From: Panopea generosa
Taxonomy: Eukaryota; Mollusca; Bivalvia; Adapedonta; Hiatellidae
Length of the DNA: 64,000 nucleotides
NCBI GenBank assembly: GCA_029582155.1
Contig: CM055902.1
Location: 12,001,041-12,065,040 of the forward strand
Direction: 5' to 3'
This document shows, in pieces, positions 37,150 through 50,881 of this stretch. Position 1 is the stretch's first letter; each line of letters opens with the position of its first letter. Both the position numbers and the translations under genes were made by a program. The notes under the pieces were generated by a model. It was not told where the DNA came from, made no database searches, and saw nothing but the letters and a program-made list of their open reading frames with translations.

Positions 37150-37503
37150 TTTTCTGATTGTAAACACTTCTATATGGTGCTTTTTTTATAGCGTTTTTTT
37201 CTGATTGTAAACACTTATATATGGCGCTTTCTGATTGTAAACATTTCTATATGGTGCTTTTCTGATTGTAAACACTTCTATTTAGCGTTTTTTTTTTCTG
37301 ATTGAAAACGCTTATATATGGCGCTTTCTGATTGTAAACACTTCTACAGGTATATGGCGTTTTCTGATTGTAAATACTTATATATGGCGCTTTCTGATTG
37401 TAAACACTTCTATATGGTGCTTTTCTGATTGTAAACACTTCTATATGGCGTTTTCTGATTGAAAACATTTCTATATAGCGCTTTTCTGATTGTAAACACA
37501 GGG
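37150..37503. repeat. About 30-bp minisatellite, about 11 units
   Basis: Imperfect units of TTTCTGATTGTAAACACTTC plus TATATGGCGC, with variable T runs and some ATATATGGCG variants. CTGATTG occurs about 11 times. The array ends where the minus-strand SINE tail begins. Confidence 0.92.
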
Positions 37504-37504
37504 G

Positions 37505-37789
37505 ACTGATTGATTGAATATTTAGCGTCATTTTTATGCCATCGAGGGCTAACAGACGATCAGTTAACCTAACCACTATTTCCTGGGATTAACCAGTACT
37601 CGAGCACACCCCGTCTCTGTAAGTAACTGATAACTTTCCCACTTGAATCAGTGGTGAGAGACGAATGATAATTAGACACAATGTCGTATATCAATCATCA
37701 CGGAGACTGTTGCCGGGCGGGGGATTCGAACTCACGACCCCTAGATTGATAGTCAGACGCGTAACCGACTGAGCTAATCGGGCCCGGCT
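37505..37789 (-). mobile_element. tRNA-derived SINE, family S1 (full length)
   Basis: The minus strand reads GCCGGGCCCGATTAGCTCAG, B box GTTCGAATCC, the standard body and GGCATAAAAATGACGCTAAA with a TCAATCAATC tail. It is very close to the 5.6-kb copy. Its 3' tail abuts the roughly 30-bp minisatellite at 37150-37503. A 109-residue minus-strand frame crosses from the SINE into the minisatellite and is not considered a gene. Confidence 0.93.
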
Positions 37790-40391
37790 TCACACACGGG
37801 AACATGGTCTCTGAGAGTGTCAAATTGAGAAAGAATTAATTAAATTTTACGATCATTTACAAACGATTCCACGTTTTGTATTGACAGAAATTGTATTTAG
37901 GATAAGTATGAACACTGTATAGTCATTGACGCCGCAATATAAGTCATTTCAAAAAGCACCCACAATGGTGGCTGAAAATAAAACAGTATGGCTGTATATT
38001 GGTGAAACCATGGGACTATATCTCTCCGATGTCTAATTCCTTGGTGAAAGTTATTTGAAATGTGTAAGTTGAAATTTCAGTTTTAAAGATACGTACCAAG
38101 TCCAGCAACGAAGGTTAAGCTATCAAAGAATTGATTACATTTTCTAAACGTTTACCCGAACTATGTTAACAAAAGGTAATCCAAATTTATTCCTCTCAAT
38201 TGAATGGTCGTGTTTATAATTCTAACGAAAACAATCAGAAAACAGTTGAGTAAACATCGCTACACATAAGGTAATCAATTAATATTGTTTAGCTACAAAA
38301 AGCATGATAATTATTTAAAAATATTAGTTTTCTAATCTGGTGAAGAACTTATTCTAGAAACCCAGTTAAATCCGTTAAAACACATACTGTTTCCTCTAAC
38401 TTGCGAGGTAATATAGAGAAGAATATCTTCTCTGACAGTTTTATATTTTGCAAATTCGAATTTGATGCTTAAATAACCTATTAATACAATGGAAGTGTTT
38501 ACATTAAATATCCAAACATATGTTAAATGTAAACAAAAGTCTTAATTAACAATTTAATTATTTGATTGATATATGATTTTTTTTCAAGACTGTCGATTAA
38601 TACTTGCTTAGTTTTTGTATTTCGTTAAATTGTAAAATACATTGCACTAGATGTATATGTTAACTGTCTAATTATTAAATCACTGTTTTAAATATAAATA
38701 ATACAGATGAACAATTGACATTTAAACATGCAGCAATTAGAACTTATATAAGAGAATTGAAAGAAATTACAACTAAACTATTTATTCTATGGATACACTC
38801 TATCTTTCACCCAATTTTGCAATAAACATATTCAAGTATCTGGAAATATATTGACAAATCATCTCAATTTGAGGGTGCACTCAAATTGAAATATCATTTT
38901 TAATTAACTCTATTTCTAAACATTCCCAATATCTAAATACTTAATTTCCTTTTGTATTAAATTGTTTTATTTCATATTCTTAACATATATGTATTATATT
39001 TTTACAGCACAGTACAAATTTCGCCTGCAAACGAATTATGTTAACAAATACAGAATAGTAGTATTGTCCATATGTTTCCATTTCAAGCATCAAACATTTT
39101 TCTTTTGTGGATGTTTTAATATGTGAGTGCTGACGTCTTCTGTGTGATGAAATATATTTTTTTATTATTTTTTAGAAAAAATAAATAATATGAAAGGAAG
39201 AAAAAAAATATAATTACCTGTGCATTCGTTGCATGTTTATTTATAATGTGTACTTTTCCGATAGTACATCTGAGATAAGAAAAACCATAATGCCATTTTA
39301 AAGTCATCCTTATACAAAAGGGAAGATTTAAACAATGTTTGCTTAAAGAGCATAATTTATGATGGTGTAATGTGTATTTGAAACGAAGAACAGGCAATAT
39401 TTGCAGTAGAGAAAAATATCAATACAGATTACTCAGCTGCAATTAAATGGAATGCATTAATGTAAAACCTTATTTCCCAGAAGTTACCATAAATGTTTCA
39501 TATGTTTTTGTTTCTAATATTTGAGAATATTTAAATAAGAATATTGATCTTTCTATGACATGCGATTCTTTCGCCTGATAACTGTTTTCTACACTATTAG
39601 CAAATTTAATCACAGTAATATTTTTTACAAACACAGTATGGTTAAAACAGATGCATCGGCAAATATTGTATGAATTCACAATACAAACAATTGTTTGCGA
39701 TAAACTAACGAGAACGTTGTTTTTGTTTTTAAATTTAACTGTACGAGGAGCTTTCAGATACGAATGCAACTGGGCGTACTACAAACAATTTATAGCGAAA
39801 TGCATTGATATTTTGTTTTGATTTCCTCAAATAGTCCCAGCCAACTGACAAACACAACATCAATCAACTAATCCCATTATGAATGCTTTTTCTAAATATT
39901 TTCTGTTCATACTGTGCATACACTGGAATTTTGAAGATCCGATATGTTTCCATAGCTGTTGCACAACTTTATTTCGTTATGAGCATGGGGAACACAGAAA
40001 AAAACAGAAGGAGCTAGGTAAGACAGATAAGGTTGGTTGGAAAAGCAGAACACATGATTAAGGCGTGGAAATTTAGACTTTGAAGTGATATCATGCAATA
40101 GCGTATTTGCGATGTCCTTTTGTAGGACGGCATTTAATGAAATATTTTTTTAATTTTGTCAGCACCTCTCTCTTGTCAAACAAAAACACTATTATATAAA
40201 TGTTTCAATAAACCAAAGTGTCTTACAATTGTGACGTTCCCAAACAAATTTTAGACACATCTGTCTCTCTACGGCAAGATTGTCTGGCGTGTTAAAGGTT
40301 TTTTACTAGTGCATCAGGTCGAAAAGCCATTGATAGGCATAGGAAATAAATGTTGTTTTAAATAGAGTAGACAACTGTTTTAAAGGGTCTT
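37790..40391. other. AT-rich DNA, nothing recognised
   Basis: Frames of 60-99 residues occur at 39.1-40.1 kb but none has a recognisable domain or neighbour that supports it. Confidence 0.6.
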
Positions 40392-40575
40392 TCATAGCTG
40401 AGGACCCTATGGTGCCGACTCAAGATCACTTACATCTCACCGCTGAGATTGACGTTTCGAGTCCCACTTGGTCCAAAACATTTATGCGAGAAAGATTCCA
40501 AAATGACTTTCGAAACTACGGTGGTTCTACTCAGTTCCAGCTTGAGGTCTTACTCCACCAGTAATAAAAAGCTAT
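40392..40575 (+). mobile_element. tRNA-derived SINE, family S2 (diverged)
   Basis: CAAGATCACTTACATCTCAC, B-box-like GACGTTTCGAGTCCC, GCGAGAAAGATTCCAAAATG, CGGTGGTTCTACTCAG and GGTCTTACTCCACCAGTAAT align with the 35.7-kb copy. Both ends are worn and no target-site duplication is evident. Confidence 0.78.
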
Positions 40576-41754
40576 TTTACAATGTTTTGTAAAATATGGG
40601 AATATATTGAACTCGTACGTATTGTGGTGGAAACCATATTAGACGGGACGCCGTTATCAGTACTTTCCAATTTAGAAAAGATAAGTGGAACTATCAACAA
40701 AATTCTCCATTTTCATTTTCTCCCTCTTCAACATGGATTCAAGTACAGTGAAATGGTCGTTTCAAATCCCATTATTTTAATCTCAGTAAACGTGATAAAT
40801 GCTCAATGGCGAAAAGTAACCGGGACCACATTTCATATATATCTATAGCATAAATAACATATAGCTTTATAGGCCGTGTGTAGAATAGCTTTCGAATGAG
40901 ATGACATTCAATTCTGCATTTATAACTTTTCATAAATAGTTCAAATCGTTCTGAAAACAACAAACTTAGATTTATGACAACTGCCTACACGACCAGCTTA
41001 TCGAACCGATTCCCAACGGTCTCTGCGGAAATCAAGTTGAATAAAGTCAAACCATATGTCAGGTATATACATATCATCAGGGAGAAAAATTATAATGTCA
41101 ACATCTCTAGAAAATATAAAACACTTAATTCGCACGCTATAATGGAAAGACACTTGGTATAAATTAATACACCATTTGGATGCTGGAAATATAAATTTAA
41201 AGTCGTGGTTAACTTAGAATTTACGTCAGTATTCATAACCGTTTTTAATGCATACTATAAAATAGATGCCAATTTCTAAAGGTTTGACCTTAAATAACTA
41301 ACGGCCTCAGTCATTTACATGCCCACGAAAACAAAACTTGCAATTGGTTAACGTTCAAAGTATATTGCATGCATATATACATACACATGGAATAAATATA
41401 AGTACATTTATACTGGACCGATTTATATAAACATTTGATTGATATGCTATTTGTACGACAAAGTTTACCTAAAAGTAAAACAACTGGCGGTATGTCCAAT
41501 GACTGCTCAATACATTATCTCCTGATGTCACTTTGTCTGTTGTTTTCCTTACTGTAATATTATTAAATAATAATAGTACAAATTAGCCATGAATTACTAT
41601 ACTTATTAAGTATGGTTGTGGTGCCTGTGTCCATTGAGTACCAAGTCCATTGTGGTTATAAATCTGTTTATTACAACACAGGACACGTCTTAGTTATTCA
41701 AATGTGTGATCTTATTTAAATGGATACAATACTGAGACAAAATATATATGTAAT
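40576..41754. other. AT-rich DNA, nothing recognised
   Basis: An 88-residue frame at 40582-40848 has no recognisable features. Confidence 0.55.
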
Positions 41755-41815
41755 GCTAGTGTAACGGAAATATCACGTGCTATATATGTAATATAAGTGT
41801 AACGGGAATATCACA

Positions 41816-41870
<55 letters not shown>

Positions 41871-42215
41871 ATGTAGTGTAACGGAAATATCACGTAATAT
41901 ATATGTTATGTAAGTGTAACGGAAATATCACGTAATATATATGTAATGTAAGTGTAACGGAAATATCACGTAATATATATGTAATGTAAGTGTAACGGAA
42001 ATATCACGTGATATATATGTAATGTATAATGTAAGTGTAACGGAAATATCACGTGATATATATGTAATGTAAGTGTAACGGATAAATCACGTGATATATA
42101 TGTAATGTAAGTATAACGGAAATATCACGTGATATATATGTAATGTAAATGTAACGGAAATATCACGTGATATATATATATAATGTAAATGTAACGGAAA
42201 TATCACGTGATATAT
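41755..42215. repeat. 38-bp minisatellite with palindromic core and (AT)n
   Basis: About 11 units of TGTAATGTAAGTGTAACGGA followed by AATATCACGTGATATATA. The core ATATCACGTGATAT is a 14-base palindrome centred on CACGTG; early units often have CACGTAAT instead. One unit carries a pure AT run of about 50 bases (41818-41867). No coding is seen. Confidence 0.94.
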
Positions 42216-45200
42216 TATATTCAGTAGCAAAAGGCGATTCAATAAATAGTTTTCAAATAATGTGTGTTTTTAAATAATGTTTTTTTTATTTGATGACATT
42301 AACATGATATAGCAAATACCTCATTAGTTGGTAGTTTGTACGACAGACCATGTCTGAGTAAATAACGGTGAGCTCAGCCTGAAAAATATGTCTTTGCTAT
42401 CTGAGAGTGTCGGCGGAAGTAGTTTTATAATCATTTGGTCTGTGCTTATTTTCTGTGGTTGAGAGACATCTGGAGAAAACATATAAAAAAGTAAATACCA
42501 GCAACCCGATATCGTCCGTTTCCAATGAAAGAAAATCGAAATGACATCTAGACTTTATATTAAACAGTGAACTAATTATGATGAGCAAAATTTATAAAAT
42601 CATGCGGCAGAATGATTACAACACTTAAATAACAAATATTATGTTCATGTCTTTGATATCAAAATAAAAAGTAACAGTACATTTTGCTGTAAAAATACAA
42701 ATATATATCACTTTTAGAACATATTATCTAAGATAAATAATAGATCAAAACAGCTTGAAACGTGGTGTTACGTTTGTTTATCCATAAGGAGTATCGCTGC
42801 TACAAAACAAATATCTTACACATTTAGCTGCGCAAATTGAAAAGAATTGAAAATTATTTCTAATGTATTACTTGTCTCTCGTCTTGTAGTTAGTAAACAA
42901 ATTTGTAAACAAATAACATTCGTAAAAAATAATTACAAACATGACAACAGCAGACGAAAAAAATAAAGTTTGCATTCACTAAAGTAGCATGGGCACAATC
43001 AATAAACAGAAAAATATAAAAAGATCAATGCAAACAAAGCGGAGTGGAAACAGGTGGCATCGTCTCAGAACGGCCATTAGCGAAACTCGTCATTTGTAAG
43101 CCTAACTAGTGTAACATGTAATGGGTGAGCCAAACCAATACCGTTGGTGCAGCTGGAGATGGATACCAACTAGTCTAGGAAGTGTTTAGGACATTCTTTA
43201 ATGTAAAAATACTTGTAACCGCATGCTATTACATACTTTGGATTTTCTATTTTTACCTGAAATTTGCCTATGTTAGTAGTCGCGTTTCAAAGCTACGTAG
43301 GATAGATGTTATATAAATAGTAACAACTTTAGAATATCGAAAGACATTCCCGAAATTCTACAGCTGAAAAGATAGTTCATCTATTGAGTTCCGATTCGCC
43401 GCTTATCTTAATTCATAAAATACCAGCATATTTTAGAATTATTTCACGTATTTTTTAATTGTTTATTGTATCTTTTATGTTGAATTATTACTTATTCGTT
43501 TGGTATTCATTTCCAAAATATATAATTCAACTTGGATTGAATAATACGAAAGTATAGATCAGTTCGTAGATAAATAGTTGAACTTTATCATGGAGACATA
43601 TAAAAACATTTAGGTCATTTTTTTTCACAATACGGCAATATGTACAGTAAATAATATAAGGATAAATAATTCAAATTAGAGATTTAGAACATTTTTTCTT
43701 TTGTTTAAGCTCTACACATCTGTATAATTTAATATAAAGACTTACGTTTTTCTTTTAAAATATACATATTTAGATCATCTTGGATATTTTTAGGTAAACA
43801 CAGTTATATATGGATTTTTAATGACTACTACCTAATGTATCTCCTCGTGGACAATGAACACTTTTTGGAATATAACATGTAACGTGGAGGTTGAGCTTTC
43901 CTTGAAAATACATTCGTATATACAAATATCTATCATCTTGAATACTGGAATGTAATGTATTTTCGTCGTTTAATATAAAAAATAAAAGTTATTTAAAAAA
44001 AACTAGTACCCTGTCTTTTATATCTTATTTTACTTGTAAACAAACACCAGTTTGTAAAGAAATGACTTTCAAACATTATGTTTCTATAATGTCCCGGGAT
44101 AAATATGAAACAATTGTTATCAATTTCATTTGTTGGTTATAGTTTAAACATATTTATATTTATATTTACAGCCACAAGTTCTTAAACATTACATTCGGCC
44201 CTCCCTCTATTGTTAAGCAAATAGCATATTCCATTTTGGTTTCAGTACTCCAACTACTTTGATTTGCTATTTTTGTTTCATCTCAATATTTTGTATCACA
44301 ATGCCTTTTGTTTTGTTCAGTTAGAGTGCATACATAACGGAACATACAAATATCAATAAAATCATGATGGCAATTGGGTAGTAGCCAACATATGCAACCA
44401 CGACAGTACGTCATAACGTGCGTCTTTTTGTGTTTAAATGTCAAATGTAAAACGATATCAGCCTTATACACCTTATTTTATAAGACAATTTATCATGTAT
44501 ATATATATATGTCTGAAAGAAAACAATATATGCAAACATTTGCAATGGACATGTTTAAATCTTAAGAATTAAGGGAAAAACAATGCTTGTAAAGTAATAA
44601 TTTTGTAAATCTGCTATTTTGTTTAACAAGTAAATTTTTGGATATTTAAAAATATATGTTTAACTATTAAATATATGCTTATTAGAGATATTGCTGTTCT
44701 CCATTCATTATTAGTAAATTTTAGCTATGTCAATTTTTTTGAAAACATTTTCATTTTCTTTGTTTGTTTTATTTGATAAATACTTGTACGGTTTAGTGTA
44801 AGATGGCCTTCATCCGACAAGACTTATTACGAGGAAATAAAATACTCTCATTCTTTGTCATGTACACGCACCAAATGATCAGTTTCTTAACCACGCCTTG
44901 CATAACTAAGTAATCACTTTAAATGTGCATATGACGAAAGTATTTTATTTTATCAAAATATATCGTTCGGGTTATATAACACTTCACCATTAAATTTACT
45001 GAACTGTATAATATTACTTGCTAAATAATTTATATTTAAGAATAAATACACGAAGATAGTTCCCAGTATTAAAGCATTCATACCATATCTACAAAAAAAA
45101 ACAAGCAATAGAAAACTTAATGCAATAAAGAAAAACAAATTCAGGTCACACGAAAATAAATGGGGAAACATGGAAATTATAACAACGAAAACTTTACTGC

Positions 45201-46783
45201 ATACAGCTTCTCATCTTCTCATTTGTAAATTTCTACTTGTCTTATCTTTGCTCCTTCTTTACTCTCTTTAATCCGATTTAATGTTTTCTTTTTATATTAA
45301 TCCTTAAAATGTTGCTTGTAAGACATTGTATGCATGTTATGTTATCTAAAGTTATCATGTTATGTGTTAAGTTTCAAACTTAAATAGCTTGTATTGATAC
45401 ATGAACAGTTTTTGTATAACATTGTATTATGTCTTACACGGAATAAAATATATTCATCATAATAAAAGAAAGTATTTTATTGAGGATCGGGTTTATTTTT
45501 ATGTTTTCCTGGTTGAGAAATATACATAAATAGTACATGGTTGTATAAATAAATATATTTTATAATATTAAGCAATAATTCTGATGAAATAATCCATCGG
45601 AAAAACAGAGTGCAACCATAAAAAGAACGTAGCTGACTCGGTTTTATTGAGTTTGTTCATGAGGGGTAGCTAAATATACAATGCCCTCATGCACCATACT
45701 TACGTCTTCACTCTAATTTCGAACAACACTGGATGAACTCTATGGTACTAAAGAAAATGAAATAATATTTGTTAACAAACTTAACTTAACAACAAATTTC
45801 ACTGCACATATACAATATATTCATTTACGTGAAAATTTGAATGCAAAAAAAGTTGAATTATGCGATAGAAATTAATCTTATATAAGTAAAATTGGTAAAT
45901 TATTACAAAATAAAAGCTCAATTATATCTATCGGAAAGTTTATAGAAATTGCTCTAAAAACGAGGCAAATCTAAACACTTTTTATTTTTTCATTGCATTG
46001 ATTGATCAATTTTGTTATTCATTTTATTTTGCTGTTGTTGTATATTATATGGTTAACAATGCCATGAAAATTTTCATTATTATTTATGTGTTAAAGCTGT
46101 TGAAATTTTGATAACATAGTGACTGATAAGCCCTACTAGGCTGGGTATTTCTTCGTATGTACTAACGCTTTTGCAAATGTTGTAATTTTAAAATGTATTG
46201 TACCTGTCACTTTAATAAATAATATATATATATATACAAATAAAATTCCCCTGTCAGGAAAGCATATCGCAACAATAAAAAGCAAATCATTATCTTGATA
46301 TTTTGGAATATAACTTCTGCAAAAAAAAACACCATAATATTTATTTTATTCTGCTAACGGATAAATGCCTTTTAGGAAAAGATCTGAATAAACAAATGAG
46401 CAATTTGTTCATATCATGACATGGTGATATATTTCTAATGCAATTCTCTTCTCCAATTCTGTATTCAGTGACTTATTTTGGAGCAAGTTAGGGACGTTTA
46501 GCACAGATGGCCTAGCTGGAGGCAATATGAAAGGTTATAGCAACTCTCTCAACGAACTTGAACTTGAATATTCATCACATACAATTGTTTTTTTTATCTT
46601 AAATTCTTTATATTCTATGAAAAAAAGGGTCATTATTAAAGGAAAATCTTTGCCAAATATCCCTGTCAAAACGAGGTAAGTATGTGCCTACTACATGTAT
46701 ATATGCAATATATTATTTTTGTCAACACCCGACCTCTCATAACCCACTTATATATCCATCATTTAGTATATCAAGTGTAGCAT
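42216..46783. other. AT-rich DNA, nothing recognised
   Basis: Long featureless stretch with A/T homopolymers; no supported coding frame. Confidence 0.6.
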
Positions 46784-47735
46784 AAATGACCAAGGGCCGA
46801 CAACTCACGAGGGTAGAATACAAGTAAACTCAAAATAAAAGGTACAATTATATTTTTACATGAATAAAATTATAAATATAAATTATAAAATATATACAAA
46901 TTATAGCTAATTACTCATTAACAAAAAATACTCTGGTTAAAAGATGTCCTATGATGGACTTTTTTAATCAAAGTTCTTTCTCCTACACTCTCTGAATATT
47001 TATATCGCGATACAAACTGCTTACATTATATTAATGTTATAACTGTTATTAACATACACTAATGTTTGTATTTAAGGTACTCTACTACCGCGTCCATATT
47101 ATTGTAGATGTAGCGTCAATCGTCCCTCGTGGCGACGGCTATGGCGATGGTTATCTTCCCTAGAACTCTGTATTGAGTTATCTGGCTTTACGTCGTCCCG
47201 TACCGACTGTACTTCGGCTATACTTCGACGCCAGGATCGTAAATGTGTCCATATAACGATTATGTGGGTTGCTGTCCCTATGACGGTACTACCATCAGCT
47301 GACTTCCTGTCACTTCTATACGTCGTTAACGTAGCTGACACATATCTCGAGTACGTCTAAAAATGGCTACAATATATATATAAACTCAGATTTACTAGTT
47401 ACTCAATACGTAATGACATTGCGTTTATTACTTACCACCTATCAATATCATGACATTTTTATCAATATAAGATAACGGTGCATACAATTCTTACCATCTA
47501 ACAGTTTCATGGTAGATTTATCAATATATGATAATAGTTCATTCAATTCTTACTATCTGCAGTTTAATGGTAGTTTAAACAACATCTCATATATGAACTT
47601 CCGTCAATCCCAAAGTAGCAATTATATCTCTACATAAAATCTCATAAATACTATAAACAATTACCGACAAACTCTGTACCTATTCACTTTGTGAATATCA
47701 GAATAAGCATCCACAAAGTTTAATTACACATACCA
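46784..47735 (+). repeat. Repeat D, copy 1
   Basis: About 950 bases starting AAATGACCAAGGGCCGACAA. A moderately GC-richer middle (CGTCCCGTACCGACTGTACT, GTGGGTTGCTGTCC) is followed by three 59-base internal repeats (from 47434, 47493 and 47552, each with TTTCATGGTAGATTTATCA-like text), then CACTTTGTGAATATCAGAAT near the end. It matches copy 2 at 55.0 kb in the same orientation. Internal tandem repeats recall bivalve pearl-type or Helitron-like elements, but I see no diagnostic Helitron ends. An 80-residue minus-strand frame inside it (47099-47341) is unsupported. Confidence 0.85.
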
Positions 47736-48948
47736 ATCAATTCTAAGATGACAAATTTCAATACTTCATCGTAAACACGATATCAACAGCTCATAATACG
47801 TTCTCAGATTCCTCAGCCTATATTCTAACAAAACAACTCTCAATATCGCGGATGTGAAAATAAATTACAGACATTCTCGTCGGAATGGATATGAACAAAA
47901 CTTAGATCTGATTAAGTCAAAATATATATATCAGACGTTTAAATAACTGAACAATATACAACATAATATAAAAATCACATACCCATCCGCCGTTATGTAA
48001 TGGAACAGTCACATGCTCAATCCTTCTCGTCACGACAACTCCGAAAGATGTTTCTGCTAGACTGGACAGTGTTTCCATAATACCGTCAGACATATATAGT
48101 AAAACACTCCACATACCTTAGTGAATTTCGTGCAAATTATGAATCAACAACTTTCAAATATCGTATGATATGGTACGATGCGGATTTTACGCTATTAGGC
48201 ACAATGTAAAATTAAATTAGTTTTACAAAATATAAACCCGTTTAATTGTTCCAACTTTCTGAATACTTTATGGAATTCCATGAAATAAATATCAAAATGA
48301 TTTATTCTTTAATCAAAGAATGAATATGTTAAAAGATCTTAAAAACGTTACTCCTATCGAGCTATCGAAACGTTTTAACAATTCCAGGCTACCTGTTCTA
48401 AATATAGCCTTCATAATTCCATTAGACACGTACTAGCTGACACTACTAAATTAGGCCACAACAACCTAACTATTTTGTTACAATTTGATAAATAATGTGC
48501 TTCCTGTTAGTATCATTTCTGTTTTTTAAAGGTTGTTGTAGAAAACATGCTGGCTGTAATGCAATTAATTGTTGAAAATAAAGATTATTTAATATATACT
48601 TCTTTTCTTCAACCAAGTTTTGGAATTATGTTTCGCCATATGGAGAAAAATATTAAGCATTTTCATCCTATACAGAGCAAACAAACACTGTTTACATTTC
48701 ACGCTGTGTGAGAATGCGTTAGTTTGAATAATTATGTGTCTTATTAAAGTTCCTCAAAGAAGTGCTATCATATCTCAGTGCTCAGCTGAACAAACTCTTA
48801 CGTCTGGTAAAAGAATAAATAAAAAAAATCACCGAATGAGCTACGGAATGCTTATGGAAGTCTTTTGCAATATAAAGAGACTTTAGACTATACTTGACCA
48901 TATTTCATTGATGACCAAGAAATTAATTGTATTATGAACCTATAAATT

Positions 48949-48965
48949 GGGGGGGGGGGGGGGGG
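48949..48965. repeat. Poly-G run
   Basis: Seventeen consecutive G in AT-rich surroundings, immediately before a GGGTCAAAGGTCA sequence. Confidence 0.95.
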
Positions 48966-48975
48966 TCAAAGGTCA
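48963..48975 (+). promoter_or_regulatory. DR1-like nuclear receptor half-site pair
   Basis: GGGTCA-A-AGGTCA matches a direct repeat with one-base spacing, the site type used by RXR/HNF4-class receptors. No gene is recognised nearby and it abuts a poly-G run, so it may be chance. Confidence 0.25.
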
Positions 48976-49574
48976 CTAGGTGAAAAAATGTTAACCTTTT
49001 GAATGTCGCGATGTTTCCGATATACTCAATCATTAGAAATTGTATTTGAGTATTTATTAAAAATTGAATACATATATTTGCTCATTATATATATCATAAC
49101 CTTGCAAAGTTATCTTTGTATGTGAATTTCTGAACCAAACAATAAAATAATAAAAAAAAGTATAAAAGTATCAAAAGTACTTCCGAAACCTGAATTTAGA
49201 CATTATGGATTAATAACAACATATTTGTCATGAAGGGTTTAAACGAAAATAATCATATCGTAAACGTATGTACCTCATACCAATCTTAACAAACATATTT
49301 TAATTATCTGGCAATGTAACACATACAAAGTAAGTGTTGGTTTGAGAGTTTCTTCCGTTAAAATGTACACTAGAAATAATAGCGATAAATGGCTCGAATA
49401 TGTTTATACATTTCCAATATGATTAAATGTTTGTTAAAATTTTAGATATAATTGCGTATATATATATACATATGTAAAATACATTATATAGATACTAAAG
49501 GGAGTAAATCAAATTTTTTCAAAGTTTAGAAATTGGCTAAAAATACTACCTTGCAAAGAGTCCGAATAACGATG

Positions 49575-49800
49575 CGAATGTCGTGAAGCAATATTAAAGT
49601 GCTGTCTATTTTAGAATATGGATTTTGTTTCAAGTTTACCAATCCGATTTTAATATCGATTGCGTCATGTTTTGGTGGATTTAATATATCAAACCATTCG
49701 TATCGTCTTTATTTATAATATTAAGATGCTTTTTATTAATTTAAAAATAATTTTAAGACATTTATAATAGTATTTTACCTTTACAGTAATATGATATTTG
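49575..49800 (+). repeat. Repeat R1, copy 2
   Basis: AAAGTGCTGTCTATTTTAGA, TTCAAGTTTACCAATCCGAT, GTCATGTTTTGGTGGATTTA and CAAACCATTCGTATC match the 3.1-kb copy with many substitutions and indels. The open frame of copy 1 is not conserved. Confidence 0.65.
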
Positions 49801-50204
49801 TCTATCGTGTTTTGATTGGCAAAAGATTAAAGAAGTTATTGTAGTAGAACAAAGCTTTATGTAGCAAAAAATAGTTTGCCTTAATGAAAATAACCAAATC
49901 TTTTTTTATACATAATACTCGTTGTAACGGTGATTAATCTGATTGCAATGCGCCCATGTGTCCATAAACAAACCGTATCGTTTTGTATTTCAACAAACCT
50001 TAATGACTGGAAACATATTTTGATATATCTTAACAATGCACAGGTATATGTTGTTTTAACAGCTATCTTAGCATTGTATATGTTATCAGCTGCCAGAAAT
50101 ACATTTGACCTATGGGTTGTTCAAAATAATTTGACCTTAGTGATGAACATGATTCTTATACATTGCTATGTTAATTTCTTAAAATAACCGATTCACTGTT
50201 ACAA

Positions 50205-50392
50205 CGCATGTTCACTTGAATGCGTATAAATCACAGAATTAAGATACACTACGCATGTTCACTTGAATGCGTATAAATCACAGAATTAAGATACACTACG
50301 CATGTTCACTTGAATGCGTATAAATCACAGAATTAAGATACACTACGCATGTTCACTTGAATGCGTATAAATCACAGAATTAAGATACACTA
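50205..50392. repeat. 47-bp minisatellite, four units
   Basis: Four consecutive 47-base units starting CGCATGTTCACTTGAATGCG, apparently identical to each other. The first 20 bases can fold (CGCA..TTCA with TGAATGCG). Their identity suggests recent expansion. Confidence 0.95.
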
Positions 50393-50881
50393 ATGTATCT
50401 GTTTCTCTGTGATATGCTGTAAGAAAGATCACAGCAAACTCTCCAGTTGTAATAATTTCTGCATTCATGTTCCAATATAGGCATCAAGATATTAGACAAA
50501 ATATGGTTTTCATATTTTGGTAAGATCAATGAATTGTGTCCAAAAGGACCATATTTGATGGAAAAGCAGGATATACTAGATCAAGATCTTTAAATCGGAG
50601 CAAGAAGAACAGAAAACAGTTCATGTTGTGACAACTGTGGTAAATCAATATTTTAATATATGTACATGATGTTCTTGACCAATTACACACATTACACACT
50701 GCTTCTTCGATAGTTATATTTTGATTGATATACTATAAATCAACCTTGTTATGTTTCCTCATATTTGCTAAATACAATGATCACAACCGTGTATAATACG
50801 TGTGGTAGTAGATTGAAACCAGTCAATAAATGAAGGTATTCGAGTTTTTTTTATGAAAATGATAACAGCTGATCTTCTTAA

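Larger units (their letters stand above)
47736..49574. other. AT-rich DNA, mostly nothing recognised
   Basis: Contains the poly-G run and the DR1-like site; otherwise featureless. Confidence 0.55.

Noticed and set aside
37247..37576. 109-residue minus-strand frame with ten-residue repeats
   Set aside because: It is a read-through of a SINE and the adjacent minisatellite, whose 30-bp unit stays in phase; no gene context.
47099..47341. 80-residue minus-strand frame inside repeat D
   Set aside because: The counterpart in D copy 2 has indels that break the frame.
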